Assembly: GCA_039024435.1 (NCBI GenBank)
Contig: JBCCQH010000033.1
Span: 1-61,069, forward strand
Direction: 5' to 3'
Source of the DNA: JBCCQH01 sp039024435
GTDB taxonomy: Bacteria; Bacteroidota; Bacteroidia; J057; JADKCL01
DNA: 61,069 bases
Both the position numbers and the translations under genes were made by a program. This document shows, one piece after another, positions 8,736 through 17,268 of this stretch. The notes beneath the pieces were generated by a model. The model was not told the DNA's origin, searched no databases, and worked only from the letters and a program-made list of their open reading frames with translations. The first letter of the stretch is position 1. Every line of letters begins with the position of its first letter.

Positions 8736-9476
8736 CTACCGGAAAAAACTCAGATTGACGAAAAAGCCCCAAGGATACAGCGAAAAATCGGGCGCCTCCG
8801 GATTTTCCTGATTCACAAACAGCGTAGGGGTAAAAATGTTGCGGATGCCCACTTCCAGGCCCAAAAATGAATCGGGGGTCACGTTTACTTCTTTCACAAT
8901 CGAGAATCCGAGCCCAAAATTCAAGCTGCTCATTCGGCGCAGTTCCGCCTCTTCGTAGGGAATCCATTCTTGTTGCAAGCTCACCCCGCAGGTATTGGTG
9001 TAGTTCTCGACCCGGGTGCGGAAATTCAGGCTGAAAAACGGAATGAACCGAAACCAGACCGACATTTTGGGGGAATGAACTTTGAAGGAAGGCTCCAGGA
9101 CAATGTTGTACATGCGGAAATTCCGTCCGGGAATCGTGTCGTCCACGGAAACAAAAGTGGGGAAGCTGTCCAGGTCACAAGCGCCGCGGTAGCCGGCGCC
9201 TTTGGGCCAAAAGACATGTTCAAATCCGAGATAAGGCGAAAACTGCACCCGTTCACTGGCGTAGATATTCGCGTAGCCACCAAAGCCCAGGCGGTGGCCC
9301 GCCTCAAACAGCGCAAAGTCCTCGCCCCGGTAGACATTTTGGGAAGGAAATTCCAGGCCGTATCCGAAACGTACCCCAAATTCTGTCGGCGGTAGCTCGG
9401 GCGGGGAGTTCTGGGCCGCCAGGAGGCTGGGAAAAGCAAACAAGCAGAGGAAAAAAAATGATTTTAGCGCGGGCAT
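8736..9476 (-). CDS. Outer-membrane beta-barrel protein, unknown function
   Basis: About 246 residues starting at the ATG 9474-9476, giving the signal peptide MPALKSFFFLCLFAFPSLLAAQ. The mature part is rich in alternating amphipathic strands (FGVRFGYGLEF, FGGYANIYASERVQFSPYLG, VWFRFIPFFSLNFRTRVEN) and ends in an aromatic-rich strand (YPWGFFVNLSFFR), typical of barrels inserted by the BAM complex. Two cysteines (in RGACDLD and TNTCGV) might form a disulfide. No specific family is recognised. The gene stands alone, with about 165 bp separating its start from the next minus-strand gene. Confidence 0.8.
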   Translation of the reverse strand: MPALKSFFFLCLFAFPSLLAAQNSPPELPPTEFGVRFGYGLEFPSQNVYRGEDFALFEAGHRLGFGGYANIYASERVQFSPYLGFEHVFWPKGAGYRGACDLDSFPTFVSVDDTIPGRNFRMYNIVLEPSFKVHSPKMSVWFRFIPFFSLNFRTRVENYTNTCGVSLQQEWIPYEEAELRRMSSLNFGLGFSIVKEVNVTPDSFLGLEVGIRNIFTPTLFVNQENPEAPDFSLYPWGFFVNLSFFR

Positions 9477-9642
9477 CCGGTGTCTTTTTCTCAAAGTACA
9501 TATTTCCTGAGTTTAGGGAAAAGGTAAAAGACGACTTTGGATTGCAAGGTTGTGGAAATCTGAAGAACCGAATTGATGCCTACCGCCCCCCTACCGTCCC
9601 GATGCGATTAAAATATGGTTTCGGCTTGCCGCGGATCAAAAT

Positions 9643-11364
9643 TCAAGTCCCATGGGGCCACAGGGCATCAATGTCACACGCGCAGAAGTGGCCTTTTCGC
9701 TCCGAAAAGCCCGCCAGCGATCCCCGATAGCGCGCCGCGGCCGCATTGTCCTCCAAAATCGACATCCAATGGCTTGCGAGCCGGTGGGCCTCTCGCAAAT
9801 TGGGGTGCTTCGCCACGAATCCTTCGATCACTTCCCGCACCCGCACATCGCGCTCCCGGAGGTACAACCAGCAGGCCTGGAGATGCGCCGCAATCGACCG
9901 CCCCTCCAATTGCTTTTTCAGATTGCTGACTTCCTTGGAAATCTGTTTGTGTTCTCCTTTGCGCACCCGCGCCATCCCAAACCGGTCGATCAGGCAGTAC
10001 GCCCGCAAGTAAGGATCCCGGGGAAATTGTTCTTTGGCCGCATCGAGCCGCCCCCGAAACAGGTCCGGATCCCGCGCCTGAATCGCCGACTGCAAAGCCA
10101 GGTGGTGGGCTTCCCGATCCTGGGGACACTCTTTTAACCGGGCAAGCAGCCTCCGCTGGGCGGCTTCTACCCCGCCGACACTCAGTTCCAAGCGCACCAA
10201 CATCCGCGCAGCCCGACCTGCCTGCCCCTGGTGCTGGGCCAAGGACTTCCAGGCCGTGCGCGCCGCTTCCACGTCGCCCGACCACCACGCGGCCAATCCG
10301 TTAAGGTGCAGGGCATCCGGCGCATTGATCGCCGTCTTCCCGCCTTCTACTGCTACCTGAATTGCCTCCGTGCGGTCCCCCAACTGGTGCAGCGATGTCG
10401 CCAGCCGCTCGGCGATTTCTGAGACTTGTGGTTGATTTTTCCGAGCCCGGCGGTAAAATTCCACCGCTTCCGGCAACTGGCCTTGTAAGCGCAGCAGATC
10501 GGCGAGCATGCGGTCCCGCGTTTTTCCTTTGGGGTGCGTGACCATGTAGCCCCGAAAATGACTGATCTGCTGGTCCAGCCGCCCTACTTTGGTCAGCGCA
10601 AACACCATGTCCTCGGCTTGCGTTCCATCGCGCAGCGTGATCCGGCGCAAGAAAGCGTACTCCGGAATCTTTTCCTCCGCCGGTTCGGGACAGGCAAATA
10701 TAGCTTCGGCCACCCGGCGCTCACTGTCGGGACGCATCCCTCCATCGTGGGCCCGGCGCGGTCCCCGTGCCCCATCGGCCAACTCCTGGAACCGCTGTCC
10801 GATCATACGCCGGCTTACCTGCGCCCGCTTCCGGACGGCCGCCGGGGTGATGAACAGATTGACCGCAATCTCACCGAACGGCATGTCTTCGTAGGCCCGG
10901 GGCACCATCACTTTGCGCAGTGCCTCGGGCAAAGATTCCACGGCGATGCGCAGCATTTCGTACTTTTCCTTCTCCACGAGGCGATCCTCCGGCGAAGGCT
11001 CAACCTGGGTTGCGAGAGAATCCGAGCGCAGACTCACCGATTCCAAATCATCGGTCAGCAAGGGCCCCCGCTGGTACTGCCGATAGAGGTCAACGCAATA
11101 CCGGCGGGCCACGCGCACAAACCAAGCCCGGTAATTCCCAATCGACGGAACACCTTTCTCGACCATGCTGCCGTACGCCTCCATCATAGCCCCGGACAGC
11201 GCGTCATCCGCTTCCAAGCGATTGCCTTTCATCCAGTGCAAACAAGAGTCCCGCAGGTACGACTGGTGTTCGTACCACAAGGCCCAAAATTCTTCTTCGG
11301 TAAGGCGAGTCCGCTCCCCTGTCGGGGAAGAACTACCGGTACGATGATGTTGCGGCGTAACCAT
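9643..11364 (-). CDS. ECF-type sigma-70 factor fused to a C-terminal TPR domain
   Basis: A 573-residue protein. Residues about 22-100 match sigma region 2 (EEFWALWYEHQSYLRDS, then NYRAWFVRVARRYCVDLYRQ). Residues about 130-195 match region 4 (LPEALRKVMVPRAYEDMPFG, then ITPAAVRKRAQVSRRM). Residues about 240-550 are helical TPR-like repeats (DRMLADLLRLQGQLPEAVEF, IAERLATSLHQLGDRTEAIQ). ECF factors with C-terminal extensions are known, where the extension can replace an anti-sigma factor. No anti-sigma gene is adjacent, so the TPR part may sense or restrain activity; that is inference. Start ATG at 11362-11364. Confidence 0.88.
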   Translation of the reverse strand: MVTPQHHRTGSSSPTGERTRLTEEEFWALWYEHQSYLRDSCLHWMKGNRLEADDALSGAMMEAYGSMVEKGVPSIGNYRAWFVRVARRYCVDLYRQYQRGPLLTDDLESVSLRSDSLATQVEPSPEDRLVEKEKYEMLRIAVESLPEALRKVMVPRAYEDMPFGEIAVNLFITPAAVRKRAQVSRRMIGQRFQELADGARGPRRAHDGGMRPDSERRVAEAIFACPEPAEEKIPEYAFLRRITLRDGTQAEDMVFALTKVGRLDQQISHFRGYMVTHPKGKTRDRMLADLLRLQGQLPEAVEFYRRARKNQPQVSEIAERLATSLHQLGDRTEAIQVAVEGGKTAINAPDALHLNGLAAWWSGDVEAARTAWKSLAQHQGQAGRAARMLVRLELSVGGVEAAQRRLLARLKECPQDREAHHLALQSAIQARDPDLFRGRLDAAKEQFPRDPYLRAYCLIDRFGMARVRKGEHKQISKEVSNLKKQLEGRSIAAHLQACWLYLRERDVRVREVIEGFVAKHPNLREAHRLASHWMSILEDNAAAARYRGSLAGFSERKGHFCACDIDALWPHGT

Positions 11365-11495
11365 TTTGGCGACAAATCACGGTTCACATGTTTTGTCCCA
11401 AAATATGGAAAATATCGATGAAAAAAGAAATTTTCCTGTTAAAACGAATTGATCTTAGATACATCAACTCAAATTACAATGCACCGCTTTCCGCA

Positions 11496-12644
11496 TCACC
11501 ACTTTACGAAACGCACGCCCAGGTTGATCGCCGTGGCTGGTCCGGCGGCATTGCGACCAAATAAAAACCGGCCGTACATGATCTCCAGGTCAAAGCTTTC
11601 CCCAACCTGGTACTTCGCACCGAGGCCCGCCTGGTACCAATAGGACGAAAAGAAACCGTCCCCATAGGTGGGCCAGAACTGATTCATGGCGTAGAGGGTA
11701 AACTTGCGGTTGGGGAAATAGCTAAAAAATACTGAGGCCGGGGTCGCGAAGAACCCATTACCTTCCCCCCGATTGATGTTCCAGTACGGATCGATTTCCC
11801 CAAACAATTGCAATTGCTCGGTGAAATTGTGGGTGTAAAAAATCTGGGTCCACCAGATGTAGTTTTCCGTCGCCAGGAAGGGGCGCCCATTGGTGCGGCC
11901 CTCGGGATCACTGGCCACCGGGAGTAAAAACGCACTCTGAATGGTGAATCCGTTCAAATTTCGGAAGGGCTGAAACTTGATCTTGGGACCGATGGCGGTC
12001 AGAGCAGTCCGGCTATTGGGCGCTCCCGGAAAAGTAAACAACTTGAAGGGCGAGGTATTTTCGCCATCAATCAGCACCGACTGGACCCAAAAATCCACCC
12101 CAAAGTTGACCCGCTGGTTCAAGCCAAACAGGATATTGCCGATGCCGGAATAGTAGGTCGCACGGCTCCCCTGGTCCACGGTGCCGCCGTCACCGTCAAA
12201 AAACTGCGTCTGCGTGTACAATTGCTGGAAAAACTTCACTTCCATCTGGCCCCACTCGTACATGGACGAGGGCGTGTACAACTGCAAGCGGCGGGGGTCA
12301 CCGCCCCCGGCTTCAAATTCTTCTAGTTCTTCCTCCTCTGCCTCTACGATCTCCAACTCGGCTTCCGGTTCGGCACTGGCCTTGGCTTCGGCAGGTTCCG
12401 GGGTCGCCTCCGGGGTCATTTCGGACTCGGGTTGGGCGCTGGCCGCATCGGCGGCCGGTTGGGTGGTTGCGGCGGTGCGTCCGGCGTTCTCGTCAGCATT
12501 GCTTTCTCCACCGGAAGCCGTTGCCGCGGCCTTGGCGGAAGCTGAAGAAGCCGGTGACTCTTCCTTGCTGGGAGGCACCGGCTTCTGCGTAGATTTAGCG
12601 GTCGTTTCGACCGAAGACTTCGATTGCTCTGCGGAGCTAGCTAC
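11496..12644 (-). CDS. Outer-membrane beta-barrel with acidic Ala/Pro/Glu linker; no start codon or signal peptide of its own (-1 frame continuation of the DUF547 gene)
   Basis: This 382-codon open frame begins directly after the A9 run at the end of the DUF547 gene, in the -1 frame. About 125 residues of low-complexity linker (KSTQKPVPPSKEESPASSAS, later EIVEAEEEELEEFEAGG) precede a barrel region (MYEWGQMEVKFFQQLYTQTQ onward) that ends with a strand terminating in Trp (GVRFVKW). No ATG followed by a signal peptide exists in this frame, so an exported barrel could only be made if ribosomes or polymerase slip at the A-run, giving a 621-residue DUF547-linker-barrel fusion. A sequencing error in the homopolymer or a true frameshift mutation are the alternatives. 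Confidence 0.7.
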   Translation of the reverse strand, partial: VASSAEQSKSSVETTAKSTQKPVPPSKEESPASSASAKAAATASGGESNADENAGRTAATTQPAADAASAQPESEMTPEATPEPAEAKASAEPEAELEIVEAEEEELEEFEAGGGDPRRLQLYTPSSMYEWGQMEVKFFQQLYTQTQFFDGDGGTVDQGSRATYYSGIGNILFGLNQRVNFGVDFWVQSVLIDGENTSPFKLFTFPGAPNSRTALTAIGPKIKFQPFRNLNGFTIQSAFLLPVASDPEGRTNGRPFLATENYIWWTQIFYTHNFTEQLQLFGEIDPYWNINRGEGNGFFATPASVFFSYFPNRKFTLYAMNQFWPTYGDGFFSSYWYQAGLGAKYQVGESFDLEIMYGRFLFGRNAAGPATAINLGVRFVKW

Positions 12645-13360
12645 TTTTTTTTTACGTTCAAAGCCCAATTGTAGGTGTAGAAGCTCTGCTTGTAGCTGCT
12701 GGGAATGGGCGTCGTACGGTATTTGTTGACGTAGGCGAGTACCGATTTGGCCTCCGCCAGGAAGTCTTCTTTGTACCAGTCGAGAATCTGGGAAAGCTGG
12801 ACTGTCTTCTTGTCGTTGCTCACCTTGATGAATGAATTCCGGTTGAGGGCCTTCTTGGTGATGGCTTCTAACTGGGTATTGACCTTGGAAGGCACAAATG
12901 CGTAGGCCGCGATGGGCGGACAACTGCGGGCGGCGCACACCAGAGCAAAGTGTACCCGGGCATCCTTAAAAGTCGGTCGGATTTTTTTGTTTTCGATGTC
13001 GGACAAGGTCAGGTTCATGCCGGCGATCTTGAACTTTTTGGCGTCGAAGAATCCGGGCACGTCCAGGGGCTTGGCAATCGGGTAGTGGTTCACTACATTC
13101 TTGATGACCAAAATGTTGTAAGCATTGAGGTAAAACGCTTTTTGCGTGTTCTTGTCCTTGGCACTGAGGGGATAGCTGGCAATCATGCCCACCAAAGCGT
13201 TGAGTTCAGCGGGACTGGATTTGATACTGGCGTAGTCCACACCGCCGTTGCTGACATTTTTCTTCAAAAATGCATCCGTTTTGCCGAAAAAACCGGACTG
13301 GGCCGACAAAACGCCGCCGGTGAGCAAGGTGGCCAAAACGAGGAAAAGGTATTTTTTCAT
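12641..13360 (-). CDS. DUF547 domain protein, exported
   Basis: A 239-residue protein from the ATG at 13358-13360 with signal peptide MKKYLFLVLATLLTGGVLSA. The DUF547 core is clear: NTQKAFYLNAYNILVIKNVV, then KFKIAGMNLTLSDIENKKIR, then ARVHFALVCAARSCPPIAAY with the conserved H, C and RSCPP. The domain is related to the transglutaminase/papain-like fold but its activity is not established. The last codons are GTA AAA AAA AAG TAG, so the protein ends on a canonical -1 slippery heptamer (A AAA AAG); see the downstream barrel frame. A longer frame upstream of the chosen start lacks a signal peptide. Confidence 0.92.
   Translation of the reverse strand: MKKYLFLVLATLLTGGVLSAQSGFFGKTDAFLKKNVSNGGVDYASIKSSPAELNALVGMIASYPLSAKDKNTQKAFYLNAYNILVIKNVVNHYPIAKPLDVPGFFDAKKFKIAGMNLTLSDIENKKIRPTFKDARVHFALVCAARSCPPIAAYAFVPSKVNTQLEAITKKALNRNSFIKVSNDKKTVQLSQILDWYKEDFLAEAKSVLAYVNKYRTTPIPSSYKQSFYTYNWALNVKKK
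12644..12650 (-). other. Candidate -1 frameshift (slippery) site A AAA AAG within A9
   Basis: In the DUF547 frame the minus strand reads A AAA AAG then TAG: the dnaX-type slippery heptamer immediately before the stop. The A9 tract spans 12645-12653 and could also support transcriptional slippage. Six nucleotides downstream lies a small hairpin, GCTC-CGCA-GAGC (12626-12637). Confidence 0.5.
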
Positions 13361-13743
13361 AGTCAATCGAAGTCGGGTTAACGATAACAATGATACCCGC
13401 CGGGTCCGGGCAATGTTGTCGGTATTTTGACAATGCGCAAAATTCAAGCCGGAAAACACCGATCTTCCCGTACGCACAAAAGCCGGTCATTGGGGAAGGG
13501 CAATATACACTTTTTCCCCCGGGCTACTGGTCTGCGATACGCACCTAGTCGACGTCAACAATTCGAGGCTTGGGGAATCCGGACGTGGGCACAACGGCCT
13601 TACCGAGACAAAATTGTCATCCCCGCTACCTCCACCGACCCAGAAATCTAGTCGCCATTCAGCTTTCTCATCCCACCGCTCCTCAACCTTGCATTGTGCA
13701 TTTTTTCGTAACTTTCGGCTTTATTGCACACACAATTCATAAA
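13361..13743 (+). promoter_or_regulatory. Intergenic region with putative promoter of the lipoprotein/TPR pair
   Basis: The 383 bp between the divergent DUF547 and lipoprotein genes hold no credible ORF. TAACTTTC at 13709-13716 is one base off the -7 consensus and has TTG 17 bp upstream (13689-13691), about 28 bp before the lipoprotein ATG. I see no other structure. Confidence 0.35.
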
Positions 13744-14469
13744 ATGATCCCAACCTTTCGCCTCTCTTTTTTCGCCGTGCTGGTGTTCATCGCTTTCGGC
13801 ACCTCGGCCTGTTTCGACATTGACGAAACCTTTCTTTTTCGCAAGGACGGTTCCGGGACAGCTTCCATGAAAGTAGACCTGTCTCAGATGATCTCATTGA
13901 TGGAGTCACTGTCCGAAAGTGTCGACTCGGTGGGAGATTCGGGCGAGTCGATGGAGCAACTCTTTGCGCAAAATGAATCCGTTGCCAACCTGAAAAGCAT
14001 TCCGGGCATCAGCAAGGTAAAGGACCTAAATAACCAGGAAACCGGAGTCATCGGCTACAGCTACGAATTTGCCAGCATCGAAGCCCTCAACAACGCCTTG
14101 GTGGCTACCGAAGGCCTCTTGGACGTTGGTAAGCTCATGGGCGACGGCGAGCAGGGGGGTTCTCTGGAATCCGAAGCGGAAAACCGCTTTCAAATGAAAG
14201 GCAAAAAGCTCACCCGGATCTATATCCTCGACCCGGAAGATGGCGACGATGCCGAAGCCGACTCCGAAGAGGAGCAATACCAAAAGATGGCGGAAATGAT
14301 GTTTGCAAACCACTTCTACACGATCCGCTACAACTTTGACCGGGACGTCAAAAAGGTTTCGAAAAACGATCAGGCGCGGGTCGCCGGACGCAAGGTGACC
14401 GTCAAAGTCCCGATGCAGGAGCTTCTCAATGGCGAGGCCATTGTGGGTTCAGTGATCAAACTGAAGTAA
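13744..14469 (+). CDS. Putative lipoprotein, unknown function
   Basis: A 241-residue protein from the ATG at 13744, chosen because it gives a lipoprotein signal (FAVLVFIAFGTSAC, Cys about residue 22). The longer open frame upstream is untypical sequence. The mature region starts with FDIDETFLFRKDGSGTASMK, a pattern seen in small Bacteroidota lipoproteins in which DGSG precedes a threonine/serine-rich strand. It also has an acidic stretch (DPEDGDDAEADSEEEQYQ) near residue 170. No enzymatic motif is visible. The next gene starts 6 bp after the stop, so they are probably co-transcribed. Confidence 0.8.
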   Translation: MIPTFRLSFFAVLVFIAFGTSACFDIDETFLFRKDGSGTASMKVDLSQMISLMESLSESVDSVGDSGESMEQLFAQNESVANLKSIPGISKVKDLNNQETGVIGYSYEFASIEALNNALVATEGLLDVGKLMGDGEQGGSLESEAENRFQMKGKKLTRIYILDPEDGDDAEADSEEEQYQKMAEMMFANHFYTIRYNFDRDVKKVSKNDQARVAGRKVTVKVPMQELLNGEAIVGSVIKLK

Positions 14470-14475
14470 TTCCCG

Positions 14476-15417
14476 ATGCGGTCCCCGACCTTTTTGTTGT
14501 TGTTGGTGGTCTGCCTGGGCGGATCCCTGACCCGCTGCGCCCAGCGCGATCTGGTCACGGAAGGCAAGAAAAAACTGGAGGCTCAAGCCTACACCGAAGC
14601 GGAAGAATTGTTTTCCTCGGAATTGCGCGGCGACCCCCGGGACCACGAAGCTTACTGGGGGCGCGCCAAGGCCCGCATGGAGCAGTTGCGGTACGAGGAG
14701 GCGATTCCCGACCTGGACCAAGCGATTCAATTGATCGGCGAAAGTACGCCGGATACCGGCCGCACCCTGCAGGGGCAGTATCACTTTGACCGGGGGCTGT
14801 CCCATTACGCATTGGCGCACTTTCCCGAAGCGATCACCGATTTTCAGCGGTGCATCGATCTTAAATACCAGGAAGCCCAGGCCCACGCCCATCTCGGGGT
14901 CGCTCAGGGCAATCAGGGGAAACCGGTCGAAGCCGTCCTTAGCCTCAATACGGCCATTGCACAGACGCCGGACGATCATTTTGCCCGCGCCAACCGGGGC
15001 TATTACAATTCGCTGCTCGGGGACAACAAAACCGCCATTGCTGATTTCACCGCGGCGATTGGCCTGGAACCGGACGACAAGACTTCCTATCTGAACCGGG
15101 GCTACACCTACATCGGGATGAATGACTACGCCGCAGCCATCCAGGACTTTGAAAAGGCTTTGGAAATCGATCCGGAATATCAGGGAGCGATCACCTACCT
15201 GGGCATCGCCCTCACCAATTCGGGCAACCCCCAAGCCGGAGCCACCTGGCTCGACCGGGCGATCAAGAAGGAACCGCAAAACGGTACGCTGTTTTATTAT
15301 CGCGGGGTGGCCCGCATCAACAGCGGCGACATTCCGGGCGGGTGTGCCGACCTGCAGCAAGCCCAAAGCCTGGGCGACTCCCAGGGACAAAGTATGCAGG
15401 AAAGCTACTGCCAGTAG
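14476..15417 (+). CDS. TPR lipoprotein/exported protein
   Basis: A 313-residue protein. The N-terminus (MRSPTFLLLLVVCLGGSLTRCAQRD) is a signal sequence with a possible lipidated Cys21. At least seven TPR units follow, such as AYTEAEELFSSELRGDPRDH, YEEAIPDLDQAIQLIGES, NKTAIADFTAAIGLEPDDK and DYAAAIQDFEKALEIDPEY. It is most likely a periplasmic scaffold. It lies 6 bp downstream of the lipoprotein gene, suggesting a shared transcript and possibly a shared envelope complex. No partner can be named. Confidence 0.87.
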   Translation: MRSPTFLLLLVVCLGGSLTRCAQRDLVTEGKKKLEAQAYTEAEELFSSELRGDPRDHEAYWGRAKARMEQLRYEEAIPDLDQAIQLIGESTPDTGRTLQGQYHFDRGLSHYALAHFPEAITDFQRCIDLKYQEAQAHAHLGVAQGNQGKPVEAVLSLNTAIAQTPDDHFARANRGYYNSLLGDNKTAIADFTAAIGLEPDDKTSYLNRGYTYIGMNDYAAAIQDFEKALEIDPEYQGAITYLGIALTNSGNPQAGATWLDRAIKKEPQNGTLFYYRGVARINSGDIPGGCADLQQAQSLGDSQGQSMQESYCQ

Positions 15418-15553
15418 CCGACCTTGCTACCCGTCGGCGGGGCCGTACGCCGGCGCGGCCAACCGCAAATGCCGCCGGGAAATTGGAAAATGGAAAATCA
15501 CATCGTAGATTTATTGTAGGTACATTTTGTTTTTGTTTAAGCGTCTGCATCAA

Positions 15554-16030
15554 ATGAAAGTGAAGCTCCTTTTGGCGCCTCTATTGTGTTTGTTACTCAT
15601 GGTAAGCTGCAAAGAGAAGCAGTATATTGTGGGCTATTACAATTATGCACAGTTCCAGAAAGACTGCCATTGGGATTATTTCGTGGACGAGAAATACCAA
15701 GCCCGGGAAAGATGGGCGGATTCGCTGGCCAGTCTGAACGATCCGGACAGCGTGCGCCTCCAGCTTTTTTTGGGGTGCTACTGTGGCGACAGCCGGAAGT
15801 GGGTATCGCGGTTTTATGCACTCAAACCGCAGCTTCCGGTCAGTTCAGTAGAAATTATCTCGGTAGACACGACAAAAAAAGATGAAAAAGGCTATGCAGA
15901 GGCGGTGGGTATAAAAAAAATTCCTACTTTTATTTTCTATAAAGGTAGTACCGAGATAGGCCGTATAGTAGAAAAGCCCAAAGGACGTTTGGAAAAGCGC
16001 CTCTATGAGGTTCTAAAAAAACGTGAGTAA
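15554..16030 (+). CDS. Thioredoxin-fold lipoprotein
   Basis: A 158-residue protein from the ATG at 15554 with lipobox LLCLLLMVSC (Cys at about residue 19). The thioredoxin fold shows as strand LQLFLGCYCGDSRKWVSRF, then EIISVDTT, then the cis-proline segment KKIPTFIFYKGSTEIGRI. The active-site region resembles the Bacteroidota WCSDSQRE-type variant: the usual CxxC is replaced by CYCGDS, leaving a CxC pair. It may be a periplasm-facing thiol reductase or a non-catalytic relative. An upstream in-frame Met at 15527 gives a poorer signal peptide. Confidence 0.85.
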   Translation: MKVKLLLAPLLCLLLMVSCKEKQYIVGYYNYAQFQKDCHWDYFVDEKYQARERWADSLASLNDPDSVRLQLFLGCYCGDSRKWVSRFYALKPQLPVSSVEIISVDTTKKDEKGYAEAVGIKKIPTFIFYKGSTEIGRIVEKPKGRLEKRLYEVLKKRE

Positions 16031-16054
16031 GTTTTAGTTTTTGGGTTCAATGAC

Positions 16055-16062
16055 TATATTTG
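16055..16062 (+). promoter_or_regulatory. -7 box upstream of the DUF6089 gene
   Basis: TATATTTG matches TAnnTTTG exactly, 66 bp before the chosen ATG (16129). The upstream sequence is T-rich (TTTTAGTTTTTGG) but no single -33 element stands out. Confidence 0.45.
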
Positions 16063-16128
16063 TTTTGCCGAAACCTCAACCAGTAGACGATTTTAGCGTT
16101 AATCTAACAAGTGAAAATGCTGTTTCCT

Positions 16129-17004
16129 ATGAAATCTTTTAAGTACTTAATCGCATTGGTAGCACTTTGCTGGGTGTTCAACGATGCGAACGCTCAATTG
16201 AGGACCAGGTACTTCTATGTTGGGATCACTGCCGGGACGACGAACTACAAAGGCGACTTGGATGACAACTTTACCCTGAAATTTACCAGGCCGAGCCTGG
16301 GTTTCATGGGAGGGTATAAATTCCACCCGCACATGTCGTTGCGGCTGGCTTTCCAACAGGGTTGGATGGGCGCTGCCGATGAGCGTGCCGCCCGTGATAT
16401 CCCGCGTCGCCGTCGTAACCTGAGCTTCCGTTCTCCGATTACGGAGGGTTCGCTCGTATTGGTGTACGAATTCTTCGCCAACAACCGCAAGTTCAAGTAC
16501 CGTCCCCAGTACACGCCTTACATCTTCGCTGGTGTTGCGGCCTACGCCTTCAATCCTCAAGCCAAACTCGGTGACGAGTGGTTTGACCTTCAGCCCCTCG
16601 GCACCGAAGGTCAGCAGTTGACCGATTGTGGCTATGAAAACTGTCCGGAGCCGTATAGCCTCGTGCAGATCTCGATTCCGTTTGGTGCCGGGATCCGCTA
16701 CAAGTTGACCGATAAAATCGACTTGAGCCTAGAGCTCGGTCTGCGCAAGACCTTCACCGATTATCTCGACGATGTTTCGGGGCGCTATCCGAACTACGAC
16801 CGCATGGTTTCCGAAATGGGCTTGATCAATGGCCAACCGGTGGCCGCTATTCTCTCCGACCGCATCGACCGTAGCGTCTATCCGCAAGGAGGAGAATTCT
16901 GGAATGGTATCCGCGGGGACAATACCCAAGATGACTGGTACGTCTCGACGCTGGTCGGAGCGACCTACATCCTCGATTGGGTCAAGTGTCCGAAATTCCG
17001 TTAG
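16129..17004 (+). CDS. DUF6089 family outer-membrane beta-barrel protein
   Basis: A 291-residue protein from the ATG at 16129, giving the signal peptide MKSFKYLIALVALCWVFNDA; alternatives are an ATG at 16117 or a GTG at 16111. The mature protein starts YFYVGITAGTTNYKGDLDDN and contains the typical GFMGGYKFHPHMSLRLAFQQ strand pair, matching the DUF6089 barrels found just upstream of uppS-bamA in Bacteroidota. This conserved neighbourhood suggests a role in envelope assembly, not proven. An intrinsic terminator follows, so uppS probably has its own promoter. Confidence 0.85.
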   Translation: MKSFKYLIALVALCWVFNDANAQLRTRYFYVGITAGTTNYKGDLDDNFTLKFTRPSLGFMGGYKFHPHMSLRLAFQQGWMGAADERAARDIPRRRRNLSFRSPITEGSLVLVYEFFANNRKFKYRPQYTPYIFAGVAAYAFNPQAKLGDEWFDLQPLGTEGQQLTDCGYENCPEPYSLVQISIPFGAGIRYKLTDKIDLSLELGLRKTFTDYLDDVSGRYPNYDRMVSEMGLINGQPVAAILSDRIDRSVYPQGGEFWNGIRGDNTQDDWYVSTLVGATYILDWVKCPKFR

Positions 17005-17024
17005 GACTCCACAATATCTTCAGG

Positions 17025-17060
17025 AAAAAAGCGTATGGGATTGTACCGATACGCTTTTTT
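17025..17060 (+). terminator. Rho-independent terminator after the DUF6089 gene
   Basis: AAAAAAGCGTAT (17025-17036) pairs with ATACGCTTTTTT (17049-17060). The T-run lies inside the stem's 3' arm and the A-run in the 5' arm, so it may work in both directions. Confidence 0.8.
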
Positions 17061-17132
17061 CATTTTTGCGATCAGGAATATCAAAATCTGTGATACTGGG
17101 AAATCGGGTTCCAGACACCTTGCAAAGCCAAA

Positions 17133-17204
17133 TGACAATTCTCTCCGGGGAATCGACCCCGAAAATTGTCATCCGGGCGGAAATGCTGGCGATTTCACCA
17201 GCAT
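17133..17204 (+). other. Two adjacent hairpins in the uppS leader region
   Basis: TGACAATT (17133-17140) pairs with AATTGTCA (17164-17171), enclosing CGGGG/CCCCG. Next, ATGCTGG (17183-17189) pairs with CCAGCAT (17198-17204). Neither has a T-run. They lie 65-136 bp before the uppS ATG and could belong to a structured 5' leader or an operator. Confidence 0.35.
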
Positions 17205-17268
17205 CTCAAGCCCCTCATTTCCTGCATTTGTGCCTGAGATTTCGTAAATTGCGCCACTGTTTTTCCTG

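Noticed and set aside
12599..12613. CGGTCG-TTT-CGACCG hairpin as stimulator of the frameshift
   Set aside because: It lies about 30 nt from the slippery site, too far for a normal stimulatory structure; the smaller hairpin at 12626-12637 fits better.
13485..13660. tRNA-like sequence
   Set aside because: No T-loop or acceptor stem pairing could be found; no tRNA in the window is recognisable by eye.
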